A stretch of 64,000 bases of DNA from Pseudomonas frederiksbergensis (GTDB lineage: Bacteria; Pseudomonadota; Gammaproteobacteria; Pseudomonadales; Pseudomonadaceae), in assembly GCF_001874645.1 (NCBI RefSeq), contig NZ_CP017886.1, forward strand, positions 5,012,501 through 5,076,500, in the 5' to 3' direction. Below are positions 8,819-16,132 of this stretch, one piece after another. The notes beneath the pieces were generated by a model. It did no database searches and had not been told where the DNA came from. It worked only from the letters and a program-made list of their open reading frames with translations. Numbering within the stretch: position 1 is the first letter of the stretch; each line of letters starts with the position of its first letter. The position numbers and the translations under genes are program-made.

Positions 8819-9131
8819 GGGGAATGCGTTCCTGGAGCTGGCGTTTTTCTTTGGCGTGGCGATCCATGACATCGAGCAGTAAGGCTTCGGTTTCATTGGC
8901 TCGGGTGACTTGTTGCAGCAGCTGCAGGCGGTTGGCGCTCTCGGCGACTCGCGCTTGTTCTGCGTGCTCGGTCTTGAGATTGGCCAGTCCGGTGTCACCC
9001 AGTGATGCGGCATACCGAAAGCCAAAGCCGTAGGCGATGGAGCCCGCTGCCGCCGCACTGAGTGCGCAGGCAAAACCGACAGCGGCCAGACGCGCAGGCA
9101 GTGGCCAGACAAGCTGTTCAAGTGCGCCAAT
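8517..9131 (-). CDS. Inner-membrane spanin (Rz-like); start uncertain
   Basis: The open frame encodes an N-terminal hydrophobic helix (LAAVGFACALSAAAAGSIAYG), then a periplasmic coiled coil (LKTEHAEQARVAESANRLQLLQQVTRANETEALLDVMDRHAKEKRQLQER), and a C-terminal domain with VFTAGWLRDYNAALG, the i-spanin plan. The only internal ATG (8867) lies after the helix and would remove the membrane anchor. Upstream to the stop at 9143 there is no ATG, GTG or TTG in frame; ATT at 9131, ATC at 9137 or CTG at 9101 are the possible starts. The coordinate given is therefore provisional. Confidence 0.72.
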   Translation of the reverse strand: MGALEQLVWPLPARLAAVGFACALSAAAAGSIAYGFGFRYAASLGDTGLANLKTEHAEQARVAESANRLQLLQQVTRANETEALLLDVMDRHAKEKRQLQERIPHVTTQYRPAPGVAAQPIPHCVFTAGWLRDYNAALGVPTPRPGTAASVAEQAAWPTPGTDAELLESGVTPADILAHAQDYGLWARNNLAQLNGLLDLQKKD

Positions 9132-9318
9132 GCTGATGCCTCAGACGGTTGCGTGATTTGCGCGCTGCCGCAATACCGGTCTTGCCGTGGCGATAAGGGG
9201 GCATGACGTTGGGGCTGATCCAGGTTCCGGCAGCCGTGCTGGTGGAGACCCAGCGACAGGCCCCAGCCAAGCTCGCCATCAACGCAGCAAAGGTACTTCC
9301 GAACAGGTTCAGCCTCAT
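9118..9318 (-). CDS. Small phage protein of the lysis cassette, unknown
   Basis: A 66-residue frame starting with ATG in a 4-bp overlap with the stop of the holin-like gene, and running into the start of the i-spanin gene. The N-terminal ~25 residues are hydrophobic (LNLFGSTFAALMASLAGACRW) and the C-terminus is basic (RKSRNRLRHQHWR). No family was recognised. The tight coupling favours a real gene. Confidence 0.5.
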   Translation of the reverse strand: MRLNLFGSTFAALMASLAGACRWVSTSTAAGTWISPNVMPPYRHGKTGIAAARKSRNRLRHQHWRT

Positions 9319-9536
9319 GAGGAAGCCCCCTGATCCGGTGGCCCCTGTTTGATCAGGCGCACAACTGTCAGCAGCAGTGCCAACACGCTATTGAGCGTGG
9401 CGTATGCTCGGTCCGACAGCTGCGCCTGCCACATCGGCAGCAGCTCCAATTGAGCGACGCCGAGTAAGACCAGCAGTACGCCAAGCTGGACGCTGTAGAG
9501 CTTGTAGCAGCACCGCCAGGTGCAGATCAGTTTCAT
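9315..9536 (-). CDS. Putative holin, two membrane helices
   Basis: A 73-residue protein with two predicted membrane helices (YSVQLGVLLVLLGVAQLELL and ATLNSVLALLLTVVRLI) and a polar C-terminus. It overlaps the endolysin-like gene by 4 bp and is followed by the spanins, the usual lysis-cassette position for a holin. The assignment rests on topology and context. Confidence 0.72.
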   Translation of the reverse strand: MKLICTWRCCYKLYSVQLGVLLVLLGVAQLELLPMWQAQLSDRAYATLNSVLALLLTVVRLIKQGPPDQGASS

Positions 9537-10027
9537 GCGGGAGCCCCCGCCCCATGCTGGACACCGCGCTCGATCCCGGCCAGGGCGAGACCATCAACAA
9601 TGACTGGCTCGCCGTACCACAGACCACCTGGCAGTGGGCCTGGGCCGTTCTCATGGCGGATGATCGCCAGCACCAGACCGCGCATGGTGTCGTACTGGTA
9701 CACGTCGACGCCTTCAAAGTCTAGGTCGAGGCCCATGGCGCGAGCGACTTGCTGGGTGTAAGCCTTGGTGTCGTTTTCCGAGGCTGGCGCCCAGCGTTCG
9801 ATGATCTCGCGCACGCTGTCGATCCGGCTGCCATCAGCAGCACGACGTTTGTCCTGGTAGGTAATCAGGACGCGGGCAATGGCCCGAATGCCCCAGCGCG
9901 GACCATTGAACTGAACGAAGGCGCTGTCGGTTTGAACAGCGGCCATGCCTTGCCAGCGCACGCCCTGGGCATGACGGATATTGCCGGGGTTGAAGTTACG
10001 AATGCCGCGTGGGGTTTCGGGTCGCAT
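9533..10027 (-). CDS. Phage endolysin/transglycosylase-like protein (structural protein P5 type)
   Basis: A 164-residue protein opening with RGIRNFNPGNIRHAQGVRWQG, the hallmark of the phage P5-type lytic proteins, in which NFNPGNIR is followed by GIRAIARVLITYQDK. This family is annotated as structural protein P5 or lysozyme-like. Position ahead of the holin and spanins supports a lysis role, though a virion-associated murein hydrolase is possible. A strong SD (CTGGAGGCG) precedes the ATG at 10027. Confidence 0.85.
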   Translation of the reverse strand: MRPETPRGIRNFNPGNIRHAQGVRWQGMAAVQTDSAFVQFNGPRWGIRAIARVLITYQDKRRAADGSRIDSVREIIERWAPASENDTKAYTQQVARAMGLDLDFEGVDVYQYDTMRGLVLAIIRHENGPGPLPGGLWYGEPVIVDGLALAGIERGVQHGAGAPA

Positions 10028-10068
10028 GAGACGCCTCCAGTAACGGCGCCTCTAATTTTGAGGACGCC

Positions 10069-10104
10069 AAAAAACACACACCGCCATCATCGGCGGTGTG
10101 TGTT
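10069..10104 (-). terminator. Rho-independent terminator of the lysogenic operon
   Basis: A perfect 13-bp stem (AACACACACCGCC / GGCGGTGTGTGTT) with a 6-nt loop, followed on the minus strand by six T. It would end transcription coming from the repressor/accessory operon before the lysis genes. Confidence 0.88.
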
Positions 10105-10109
10105 CGGAG

Positions 10110-10129
10110 GACTTTTAATCGGGGTTTAA
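10110..10129 (-). promoter_or_regulatory. Second copy of the late-region dyad motif
   Basis: GACTTTTAATCGGGGTTTAA on the plus strand differs from the copy at 2543-2561 by one inserted G. It lies directly beside the terminator at 10069-10104 and ~85 bp upstream of the endolysin start. It may be an activator site or part of a late promoter; a transcript starting here would first have to pass the terminator. Confidence 0.38.
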
Positions 10130-10133
10130 GAGA

Positions 10134-10661
10134 TCAGTGGATCGCGCTTTCGCGGAAGTCGAAGAGTTGGGACACCAGGCGCTGGAACCAACCGACCTTA
10201 ACTAATTGCTCTTTTTTGTAGCCCATCGCTCGCATGGTTTCGTTGTGGCAAATGCAGTTGAGCACATGCAATACCGGTGGTTCTTCAGCCTCGATGCTGA
10301 GCCTGGACTGAGTCACGCCTAACAAGCACTCCTCGGACTGCGGCTGAAGCATCAGCTTTTCCAGCTCGACATAACGGCGCATAAAATCAGCATGGGCGCG
10401 AGCACGTTGTGCGCTGCCAATGACCAGGTTAATCGACGCCAGTATCGTGACCGTAGCTGAGGCCAGTAATGCTATCCCCAGTGCGTTCTTCTCAAGGATG
10501 CCGTAAATCGCCGCTGACCCAAAGATCACCGAGAGCATGTTGGAAAACTGATCCAGACGGTCGAAAAAAGCCCGACGACGCTGGTGGTAGCGGATGGATC
10601 GGCGGATGCCAAACAACATGTCATGCCAACGATCCGCCAAATCAGTGCTTACTTCCCCCAT
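10134..10661 (-). CDS. SLATT-like two-helix membrane protein of the prophage accessory operon
   Basis: A 175-residue protein: a basic helical N-terminus (RWHDMLFGIRRSIRYHQRRRAFFDRLDQF), two closely spaced membrane helices (FSNMLSVIFGSAAIYGILE and GIALLASATVTILASINLVIG), then a cytoplasmic helical part with AHADFMRRYVELEKLM. This layout and the Arg/His/Glu pattern resemble SLATT domains, which are predicted membrane effectors in bacterial conflict systems; the match is by eye. The ATG at 10661 is chosen for its SD (GGAGG). It is the last gene before the terminator in the operon running from the repressor. Confidence 0.6.
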   Translation of the reverse strand: MGEVSTDLADRWHDMLFGIRRSIRYHQRRRAFFDRLDQFSNMLSVIFGSAAIYGILEKNALGIALLASATVTILASINLVIGSAQRARAHADFMRRYVELEKLMLQPQSEECLLGVTQSRLSIEAEEPPVLHVLNCICHNETMRAMGYKKEQLVKVGWFQRLVSQLFDFRESAIH

Positions 10662-10833
10662 TTCCGTTTCCTCCATCTGGCCGTGGTGGCGGCTTGAGTG
10701 TATCAAACACTACATTGCGTCCTGGACCTTCACTATAGTCGATGCTCTTTTTGCCGCGCTCCTCGGAGTTGGTAGCCCGCTCGCGACCGCTTTCACTCTT
10801 CTCACGACTCTGGTCCTTGCTGTCTTTTGACAC
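10642..10833 (-). CDS. Small hydrophilic protein paired with the SLATT-like gene
   Basis: A 63-residue, highly charged, probably disordered protein (SKDSKDQSREKSESGRERA at the start, LKPPPRPDGGNGNGGSKH at the end). It starts with GTG at 10833 behind an AAAGGAG Shine-Dalgarno, and its stop lies 20 nt inside the SLATT-like gene, implying coupled translation. No family recognised. The pairing suggests a partner or regulator of the membrane protein. Confidence 0.6.
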   Translation of the reverse strand: MSKDSKDQSREKSESGRERATNSEERGKKSIDYSEGPGRNVVFDTLKPPPRPDGGNGNGGSKH

Positions 10834-10871
10834 TGGGTTACTCCTTTAGTTATTGGAATATGTGATGAGGG

Positions 10872-11543
10872 TCAGTTTGTGCAATGTGCAGGCCTTGGTT
10901 TTTCATTCGTTTCCTTCGTCTTGGCGTCATAAGTGAACACCCTCAGGCATTCTTTCCCGCCGCCAAACTTCTTTCTCAGATCCGCATCCAGCTCCGCGTC
11001 TGCTTTGGCAACGGCAATAGGGTCAGCAGATTTCAGGCATTGATCACGAGCTGCTTGGTACGAATTCGAGGCGTCTCTGATTGAGCCGGGAATCTTCTCA
11101 ACACCAGCATTGTTCGCAGCACTCAACTGAGATTGCCACCACGATCTGGCGTAGAGGCCTGCGGAGTAGCATTGCCCAAGCGGTTCAAAGACAGAGTTAC
11201 CAAACTTGTTTTGGCCAGCGTCGGCAAGAACATTGAAGGCACGGCTCTGAGCGCCCAGTTCCTGGAGTTGGCCTTGCTTCAGAATAGCGGCGCTGTCAGC
11301 CATTGCTTTATCAAGCGCAGAGATGTGCTGGGAGGCGCTGAGCAATGCTTGTTCGCTTGCGCTGCTGTAGGTGGTGAGGGCTTTCACGGGCTCAAACTTT
11401 GAGCTAGCCGTGAGCTGTTGAGGTTTTGAGAGACCTACCAACAACCAGTATCCCACCACGATTATCAGCACCCAAAAAGAGACCATGCCAACCTTCTCAG
11501 GAGTACCCATATCTTTCCAAGTTCTACGTTTTATTTTTGTCAT
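10872..11543 (-). CDS. Membrane-anchored accessory prophage protein, unknown
   Basis: A 223-residue protein with a short basic N-terminus, one transmembrane helix (VGMVSFWVLIIVVGYWLLVGL, about residues 18-38) and a large periplasmic-looking domain containing three Cys (CYSAG, DQCLKS, KECLRV), plus a further Cys near the C-terminus. No family recognised. The base composition is slightly lower in GC than the flanking phage genes. It belongs to the five-gene operon downstream of the repressor. Confidence 0.65.
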   Translation of the reverse strand: MTKIKRRTWKDMGTPEKVGMVSFWVLIIVVGYWLLVGLSKPQQLTASSKFEPVKALTTYSSASEQALLSASQHISALDKAMADSAAILKQGQLQELGAQSRAFNVLADAGQNKFGNSVFEPLGQCYSAGLYARSWWQSQLSAANNAGVEKIPGSIRDASNSYQAARDQCLKSADPIAVAKADAELDADLRKKFGGGKECLRVFTYDAKTKETNEKPRPAHCTN

Positions 11544-11562
11544 GAGTCTTTCCCTATTGACA

Positions 11563-12234
11563 TTAGAACCAAAATCGTCCGACTAAAATGCCGAATGCGA
11601 ACAGTCCCAAAGAATTCCATTTGTAGGTAAGCAAAAAATGCTGAAGCGGCAAGGTGTTCTGAAAGTTCGGTTCCGATGCTGGAGGCGATATTGGTTGGAT
11701 TTGGAACGCTTGGATGAAGCCGAGAACCTGTTGAAGTTCAGTCCGCTTAAGGTGTTTCAGTTGAGTTCGTCCAAAAGTCACATCACAAAAATCATTCATC
11801 TCCTGCTTTGCGTCTTTTTCCGCCACCGCTCGTAAAATTTTTCCCGTAATACGGCGTTTGTCGGCAACCTCCTGCAACTGTTCTAACCGAGCTTGGAGAA
11901 CATCTCTTGCTTCCTGGAAGTCGTCGGCACATATCTCATCGATTGAGCTAACGGCTAGCTGAGCATGCACGCTACGCCAAGCCTCTCGCGGATCATCTCC
12001 AAGCTCTTCACACCTAGCCCGTAATTCGTGAAGTTCTTTCCTCTGCGCAGAGAGCAGAGATCGAGGGGTGGGTTTTTCGGGGAAGTTAAGCTGCGTACCA
12101 AAATTGATATTCGCGTTGTTCCCTTTTACCTTTATTTGCGATGGAGGCCCCTCATCATGGGCTAACGGAAACGAACTGAAACTCTCGGCAAGCCTCGTTG
12201 ATATTTTATTAAGCTTTTCATCCTCACCCTGCAT
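11563..12234 (-). CDS. Accessory prophage protein with ORF6C-like segment and C-terminal membrane helix
   Basis: A 223-residue protein. Residues ~25-50 contain IKVKGNNANINFGTQ, a beta-strand segment common in phage regulators. Residues ~58-120 (LLSAQRKELHELRARCEELG...WRSVHAQLAVSSIDEI) resemble the C-terminal ORF6C-type domain of phage antirepressors. The C-terminus ends in one hydrophobic helix (WNSLGLFAFGILVGRFWF), so the protein is probably tail-anchored. It starts 20 bp after the repressor stop, with GGGAG as SD, so it should be expressed in the lysogen. The function is not known. Confidence 0.62.
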   Translation of the reverse strand: MQGEDEKLNKISTRLAESFSSFPLAHDEGPPSQIKVKGNNANINFGTQLNFPEKPTPRSLLSAQRKELHELRARCEELGDDPREAWRSVHAQLAVSSIDEICADDFQEARDVLQARLEQLQEVADKRRITGKILRAVAEKDAKQEMNDFCDVTFGRTQLKHLKRTELQQVLGFIQAFQIQPISPPASEPNFQNTLPLQHFLLTYKWNSLGLFAFGILVGRFWF

Positions 12235-12254
12235 AACAACTCCCTTCTACTACG

Positions 12255-12677
12255 TCAGCGGTTAACCACCAACTTCAAAAGTTTGCCAACTTGAGCTTCA
12301 TCCAACTCTTGCTCCGGCACCAAAATGTTGTAGACCTCTGCCGCAGTTATTGCTAGCTCTCTAGCGGGCCAGCGGCGCGTAGTCTGCTGCATGAGCCCTT
12401 CGAGCATGTCGGTAATTCGAGCCAACCTAGGCACATCGATCTCCGATGACGATTTACTCGTTACACCTCCAGTATCCGAGTACTTGCCTGTGATGATGTA
12501 AAGCACATCCCCACCAGACTGAGAAAACGCTCCCAAGTACGAAGCGTCAGGCTGGCGTTCGCCTTTCTCATAGTTCCGCTGTGATCGCATGGTCACACCA
12601 CAAAGGTCGGCCAGTTGTTGCTGACTCAACCCAAGCCGCTCCCTTTCCTCGCGCAATCGCTCTCCAAAAAAAGGCAC
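12255..12677 (-). CDS. Prophage repressor (XRE/HTH_3 family)
   Basis: A 140-residue protein with an N-terminal helix-turn-helix (RLREERERLGLSQQQLADLCGVTMRSQRNYEKGERQPDASYLGAF) as in lambda/XRE repressors, and a helical C-terminal part probably for oligomerisation. It is divergent from the early transposition operon and adjacent to the palindromic operator at 12703-12718. It starts with GTG (12677), with GAGGA as SD. Expected role: keep the early promoter silent and maintain lysogeny. Confidence 0.88.
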   Translation of the reverse strand: MPFFGERLREERERLGLSQQQLADLCGVTMRSQRNYEKGERQPDASYLGAFSQSGGDVLYIITGKYSDTGGVTSKSSSEIDVPRLARITDMLEGLMQQTTRRWPARELAITAAEVYNILVPEQELDEAQVGKLLKLVVNR

Positions 12678-12695
12678 GTTTGTTCCTCAAATAAA

Positions 12696-12724
12696 TTGAC
12701 ATGGGAACGAATGTTCCCCATTAT
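12696..12724 (+). promoter_or_regulatory. Early promoter of the transposition operon
   Basis: A consensus -35 hexamer TTGACA (12696-12701), exactly 17 bp of spacer, and -10 CATTAT (12719-12724; four of six consensus bases). It faces the early genes; the first good start lies at 12842, leaving a leader of about 110 nt. Confidence 0.75.
12703..12718. promoter_or_regulatory. Repressor operator inside the early-promoter spacer
   Basis: GGGAACGAATGTTCCC is a perfect 6+4+6 palindrome lying wholly within the 17-bp spacer between -35 and -10. A repressor bound here would block polymerase directly. A related half-site (TTTGTTCC, 12679-12686) lies 16 bp further towards the repressor gene and could serve in autoregulation. 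Confidence 0.75.
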
Positions 12725-12841
12725 TCACCACAGAGAACAGCACATGACCCCGGTTAACCACAACATAAAGCGTAGTTGTGTACTGACAACTCAATCACAA
12801 CAGCTCACCGAATAACCGCAATTTACCACATAGGAGGCGCC

Positions 12842-13096
12842 ATGAACGGCCCCGCAACGTCACTTGATTCTGCGCCATTGCCGTACCCACAAACACCCAA
12901 AAGCGCCAATGCCTGGTTTGTGAGTCATGGCATTTGCAAGGCGCACTGGGCGAAAGCCCAAGGCCTTGACCGGATGACCGTCGTTGACCTGTTACGGGGG
13001 AGATTGAAGGGGCTGCGTGGCGAGGCTCATCACGCAGCCGTTGCCCTGGGATTGAAGGCCAACCCAGCAAACATCCAATCTGCCGTTGCCGCGTAA
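12842..13096 (+). CDS. Ner-like DNA-binding protein
   Basis: An 84-residue protein, first of the early operon. Its core (WFVSHGICKAHWAKAQGLDRMTVVDLLRGRLKGLRGEAHHAAVALGL) is a helix-turn-helix of the type found in Ner-like regulators of transposable phages, which switch off early and repressor transcription after induction. The ATG at 12842 has a strong SD (AGGAGG); a longer upstream frame lacks one. Confidence 0.75.
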   Translation: MNGPATSLDSAPLPYPQTPKSANAWFVSHGICKAHWAKAQGLDRMTVVDLLRGRLKGLRGEAHHAAVALGLKANPANIQSAVAA

Positions 13097-13108
13097 CCGG
13101 AGCCCCTC

Positions 13109-13411
13109 ATGACTCAAACCGTTTCCGCCGCAGCCCGTGTATTACGTGTGCTCAAGGCTTTAAAGGGCCACACCGTTACCGGTCTCAGCAACACCGAACT
13201 GGCCCAATTAACCCAGGACAGCCCCAGCAACATCACCCGCGCCATGCAGACCCTGATCGAAGAAGGCATGGCGGTGAAGCTGGATAACGGTCGCTTTGCC
13301 CACTCGATTGGCTTGTTGCAGATCGCACAGGCCCACGCCGAACACATGGCGCGCTTGACCCACCGGATGCAGGAAATCAATCAGCGCATTGCCGCTGGCT
13401 CGATGAATTAA
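13109..13411 (+). CDS. Winged-helix (IclR-type HTH) DNA-binding protein
   Basis: A 100-residue protein consisting of a single IclR-like winged helix (VLRVLKALKGHTVTGLSNTELAQLTQDSPSNITRAMQTLIEEGMAVKLDNGRFAHS) plus a C-terminal helix. It lacks the effector domain of full IclR proteins. It sits 12 bp after the Ner-like gene, so it is probably a second regulator of phage transcription or transposition. Confidence 0.75.
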   Translation: MTQTVSAAARVLRVLKALKGHTVTGLSNTELAQLTQDSPSNITRAMQTLIEEGMAVKLDNGRFAHSIGLLQIAQAHAEHMARLTHRMQEINQRIAAGSMN

Positions 13412-13424
13412 GGAGAACACTGTC

Positions 13425-14357
13425 ATGGCTCGTAACAAAGTAGAAGCTCCAGATGCCGTTGAACTACCCGTCCTGGACGGCGAGATGCTGACTGCGAATC
13501 AGAATGCAATGGCAACAATGCTCATCTCGCACAGTGACGATCGAGACCTGGTAAATCAGATGCTTGGTCAGGCTCAGATGGCAGATGCGTTTGCTCGATT
13601 TTCGGTGACCGTCACCACTTCTAAGTTGGCCTATGTGAAGGAAAACAAGCTGTACCGGGCCTTGAGCGGCAAGAAGGGTGGTGACGGTCACCAGTTTTCA
13701 GGGACATGGGAGGAGTTCTGCGGGCTTCTCGGTCGTTCCCGTGAGCAAGTAGACGAAGATATCCGAAACTTGCGAGTACTCGGTGAAGCCGCCCTCGACT
13801 CCATGTCCCGCATGGGTATCGGTTACCGCGAAATGCGCCAGTACCGGCGCCTGCCTGAAGACGAACAAGCCGCCCTGATCGAAATCGCCAAAGCTGGTGA
13901 CAAGGATGCGTTCCTTGATCTGGCGGAAGAGATCATCTCCAAGCACGCCAAAGAGAAAACGGAGCTGACCCAGCGCCTCGACGACGTCAATGCTGACTAC
14001 GAGGCTCAGGGCGAGGTCATGGCGAAGCGCTCCGGCGAGCTGGACCAAGCCCGAATGGATTTGGAGAAAGCCCGTAAGCGCATCCAGTCCGCCACACCTG
14101 ATGACGTGATCAAAGACCTGCGCAGTGAAGTGGTGGCGCTGAGCTTCGAGATCGAATCGAAGGTGATGGGGCCATTGCGTGAAGGTTTCACTCAGATGGC
14201 AGAGCACGCCAACGAAACGGGGCAGGATCATCGTACGTTCAAGGCGGACCTGATCCGCCAACTGGAAATCACTCTGGCCACCGTGCGCAGTGAATTCCAC
14301 TTGCCTGCACACCAAGGCGATAGCAAGCCGGTCTGGATGGCTGCGGACGAGGCCTGA
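13425..14357 (+). CDS. Early phage protein with coiled coil, unknown
   Basis: A 310-residue protein immediately before the transposase. The first ~150 residues contain a folded part (FSGTWEEFCGLLGRSREQVDEDIRNLRVLGEAALDSMSRMGIGYREMRQYRRLPEDEQ) that resembles phage ParB/DNA-binding type helices; residues ~175-240 form a coiled coil (KEKTELTQRLDDVNADYEAQGE...LDQARMDLEKARKRIQ). No named family is assigned. Position suggests an accessory role in transposition or early regulation. Confidence 0.65.
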   Translation: MARNKVEAPDAVELPVLDGEMLTANQNAMATMLISHSDDRDLVNQMLGQAQMADAFARFSVTVTTSKLAYVKENKLYRALSGKKGGDGHQFSGTWEEFCGLLGRSREQVDEDIRNLRVLGEAALDSMSRMGIGYREMRQYRRLPEDEQAALIEIAKAGDKDAFLDLAEEIISKHAKEKTELTQRLDDVNADYEAQGEVMAKRSGELDQARMDLEKARKRIQSATPDDVIKDLRSEVVALSFEIESKVMGPLREGFTQMAEHANETGQDHRTFKADLIRQLEITLATVRSEFHLPAHQGDSKPVWMAADEA

Positions 14358-14359
14358 AC

Positions 14360-16132
14360 ATGAACCCGGTTCAGACCCAGCTCCTGGCTCAGATCGCCCA
14401 GCGGGCAGCCAGTGCCCCGCATGGTCAGCGCACCGCCATCTACAAGGCAGGGGCTACTGAACTGGGGATCTCACTCCAAACCCTACAGCGCAAGCTGAAG
14501 GAGGTCTCAGTGACCAAACCTCGTAAACGTCGCAGCGATGCCGGGTGCAGTGCTTTGCCCCTGGAAGAGGCGCAGCTGATTTCAGCGGTGCTGCTGGAGT
14601 CGATCCGCGCCAACAACAAACAGCTGTCCACCATCGAGCGGGCTGTCGAGCGCCTGCGCAGCAACAACTTGATCTTCGCCGGTCGTGTCGATGAGGCCAC
14701 GGGGGTGTTTCAGCCGTTGAGTAATGGTGCGATCAGCCGCGCTTTGCGCAGCTACAAGCTGCATCCGGAACAGCTGCTGCACGATGCACCGGCTGTCTCA
14801 CTGGCCAGCAAGCACCCGAACCATGTGTGGCAGGTCGATGCCTCGATCTCGACGCAGTTCTACCTCGCCGATGACGGCGCACGGGTGATGAACAAGGCCG
14901 AGTTCTACGACGGCAAGCCTGCCAACCTGAAGAAGATCGAACGCCAACGCCTGTGGCGCTACGTCATCACCGACCACACCAGCGGCACCGTGTACCTGGA
15001 GTATGTGCTGGGTGCGGAGTCCGCTGAGAACCTGTGCAACGTGTTGATCAATGCGATGCAGAAACGTCACGAGTCCGACCCGTTTCACGGCGTGCCGTGG
15101 ATGCTGATGACTGACCCCGGTGCGGCCATGACCAGCGGCATCTTCCGCAACCTGTGCCGCGCCATGTCCATTGACTTGATCATCAACCAGGTCGGTAACG
15201 CACGGGCAAAAGGTCAGGTCGAGCAGGCGCACAACATTGTCGAACGCGAGTTTGAGAGTGCATTGAAGTTTCAGGCAGCCGAAAGCCTGGAGCAGATCAA
15301 CGCGTGGGCAGGCCAGTGGATGCGTTACTACAATGCCACCTCGGTCCATACCCGCACCCGGCGTACCCGATTTGGTGTGTGGCAGCTGATCACGCCCGAT
15401 CAACTGCGCCTGGCACCGACTATTGAGGTCTGCCGCGAGCTGGCCGTCAGCACACCGGAAGAACGCAAGGTCAGCAACCTGCTGCGGGTGTCATTCCGGG
15501 GAGCGCAGTTCGATGTCAGTTCGGTACCGAGTGTGATGGTCGGCGAGAAGCTGTTGATCACCCGCAACTGCTGGCGTGACCAGGATGCCGCCATTGTGGT
15601 GTTGATGGGCGAAGACGGGCGCGAGCAGTACCACGTTGTGGAACGGATTGAGATGGATGCGTTCGGTTTTGCCGAGACTTCGGCCACCATTGGCGAACAG
15701 TACAAACGTCATGCCGACACACCGGCCCAAGTCTCGCGCAAAGTGCTGGAGCAGCTCGCCACCGGTACCACCAATGAGGAAGACGCGAAGGCCGCACGCA
15801 AGGCCAAGACCTTGCCATTCGGTGGCCTGATCGATCCACACAAGCATGTGACCGACACGGTGCTCCCGGCTTACCTGCCACGTCGTGGCACATCGCTGAA
15901 CGTCAACGCTCCGACCGTAGAGCACGCGCTGCTGACTCATGTCGAGGCCGCGAAGCTGTTGCGTCCGCGTATGACTGACATCTGGTCGGCTGAAACCTTC
16001 AGCTGGCTGCAACAGCACTGCCCGGACGGTATCGCCCAGGAACAACTGGACGCCATCGAGGCCGAGTTGAAACGACCTGCCGAAGTTGTACGCACACCGC
16101 TCAGCCTCGTGGCAGCGGTTGGAGGTAACTGA
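14360..16132 (+). CDS. Phage transposase (MuA-like, DDE recombinase)
   Basis: A 590-residue transposase with an N-terminal DNA-binding region (ISLQTLQRKLKEV), an RNase H-fold core and a C-terminal region. The likely catalytic triad is D160 (WQVDAS), D252 (MTDPGA) and E288 (KGQVEQAHN), a D-D-35-E spacing. It joins phage ends to target DNA in replicative transposition and integration. The stop overlaps the ATG of the ATPase gene by one base, as expected for the coupled A-B pair. Confidence 0.95.
   Translation: MNPVQTQLLAQIAQRAASAPHGQRTAIYKAGATELGISLQTLQRKLKEVSVTKPRKRRSDAGCSALPLEEAQLISAVLLESIRANNKQLSTIERAVERLRSNNLIFAGRVDEATGVFQPLSNGAISRALRSYKLHPEQLLHDAPAVSLASKHPNHVWQVDASISTQFYLADDGARVMNKAEFYDGKPANLKKIERQRLWRYVITDHTSGTVYLEYVLGAESAENLCNVLINAMQKRHESDPFHGVPWMLMTDPGAAMTSGIFRNLCRAMSIDLIINQVGNARAKGQVEQAHNIVEREFESALKFQAAESLEQINAWAGQWMRYYNATSVHTRTRRTRFGVWQLITPDQLRLAPTIEVCRELAVSTPEERKVSNLLRVSFRGAQFDVSSVPSVMVGEKLLITRNCWRDQDAAIVVLMGEDGREQYHVVERIEMDAFGFAETSATIGEQYKRHADTPAQVSRKVLEQLATGTTNEEDAKAARKAKTLPFGGLIDPHKHVTDTVLPAYLPRRGTSLNVNAPTVEHALLTHVEAAKLLRPRMTDIWSAETFSWLQQHCPDGIAQEQLDAIEAELKRPAEVVRTPLSLVAAVGGN

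Noticed and set aside
12743..12814. 23-codon frame in the early leader as a possible leader peptide
   Set aside because: No Shine-Dalgarno and no attenuator-like structure beside it.
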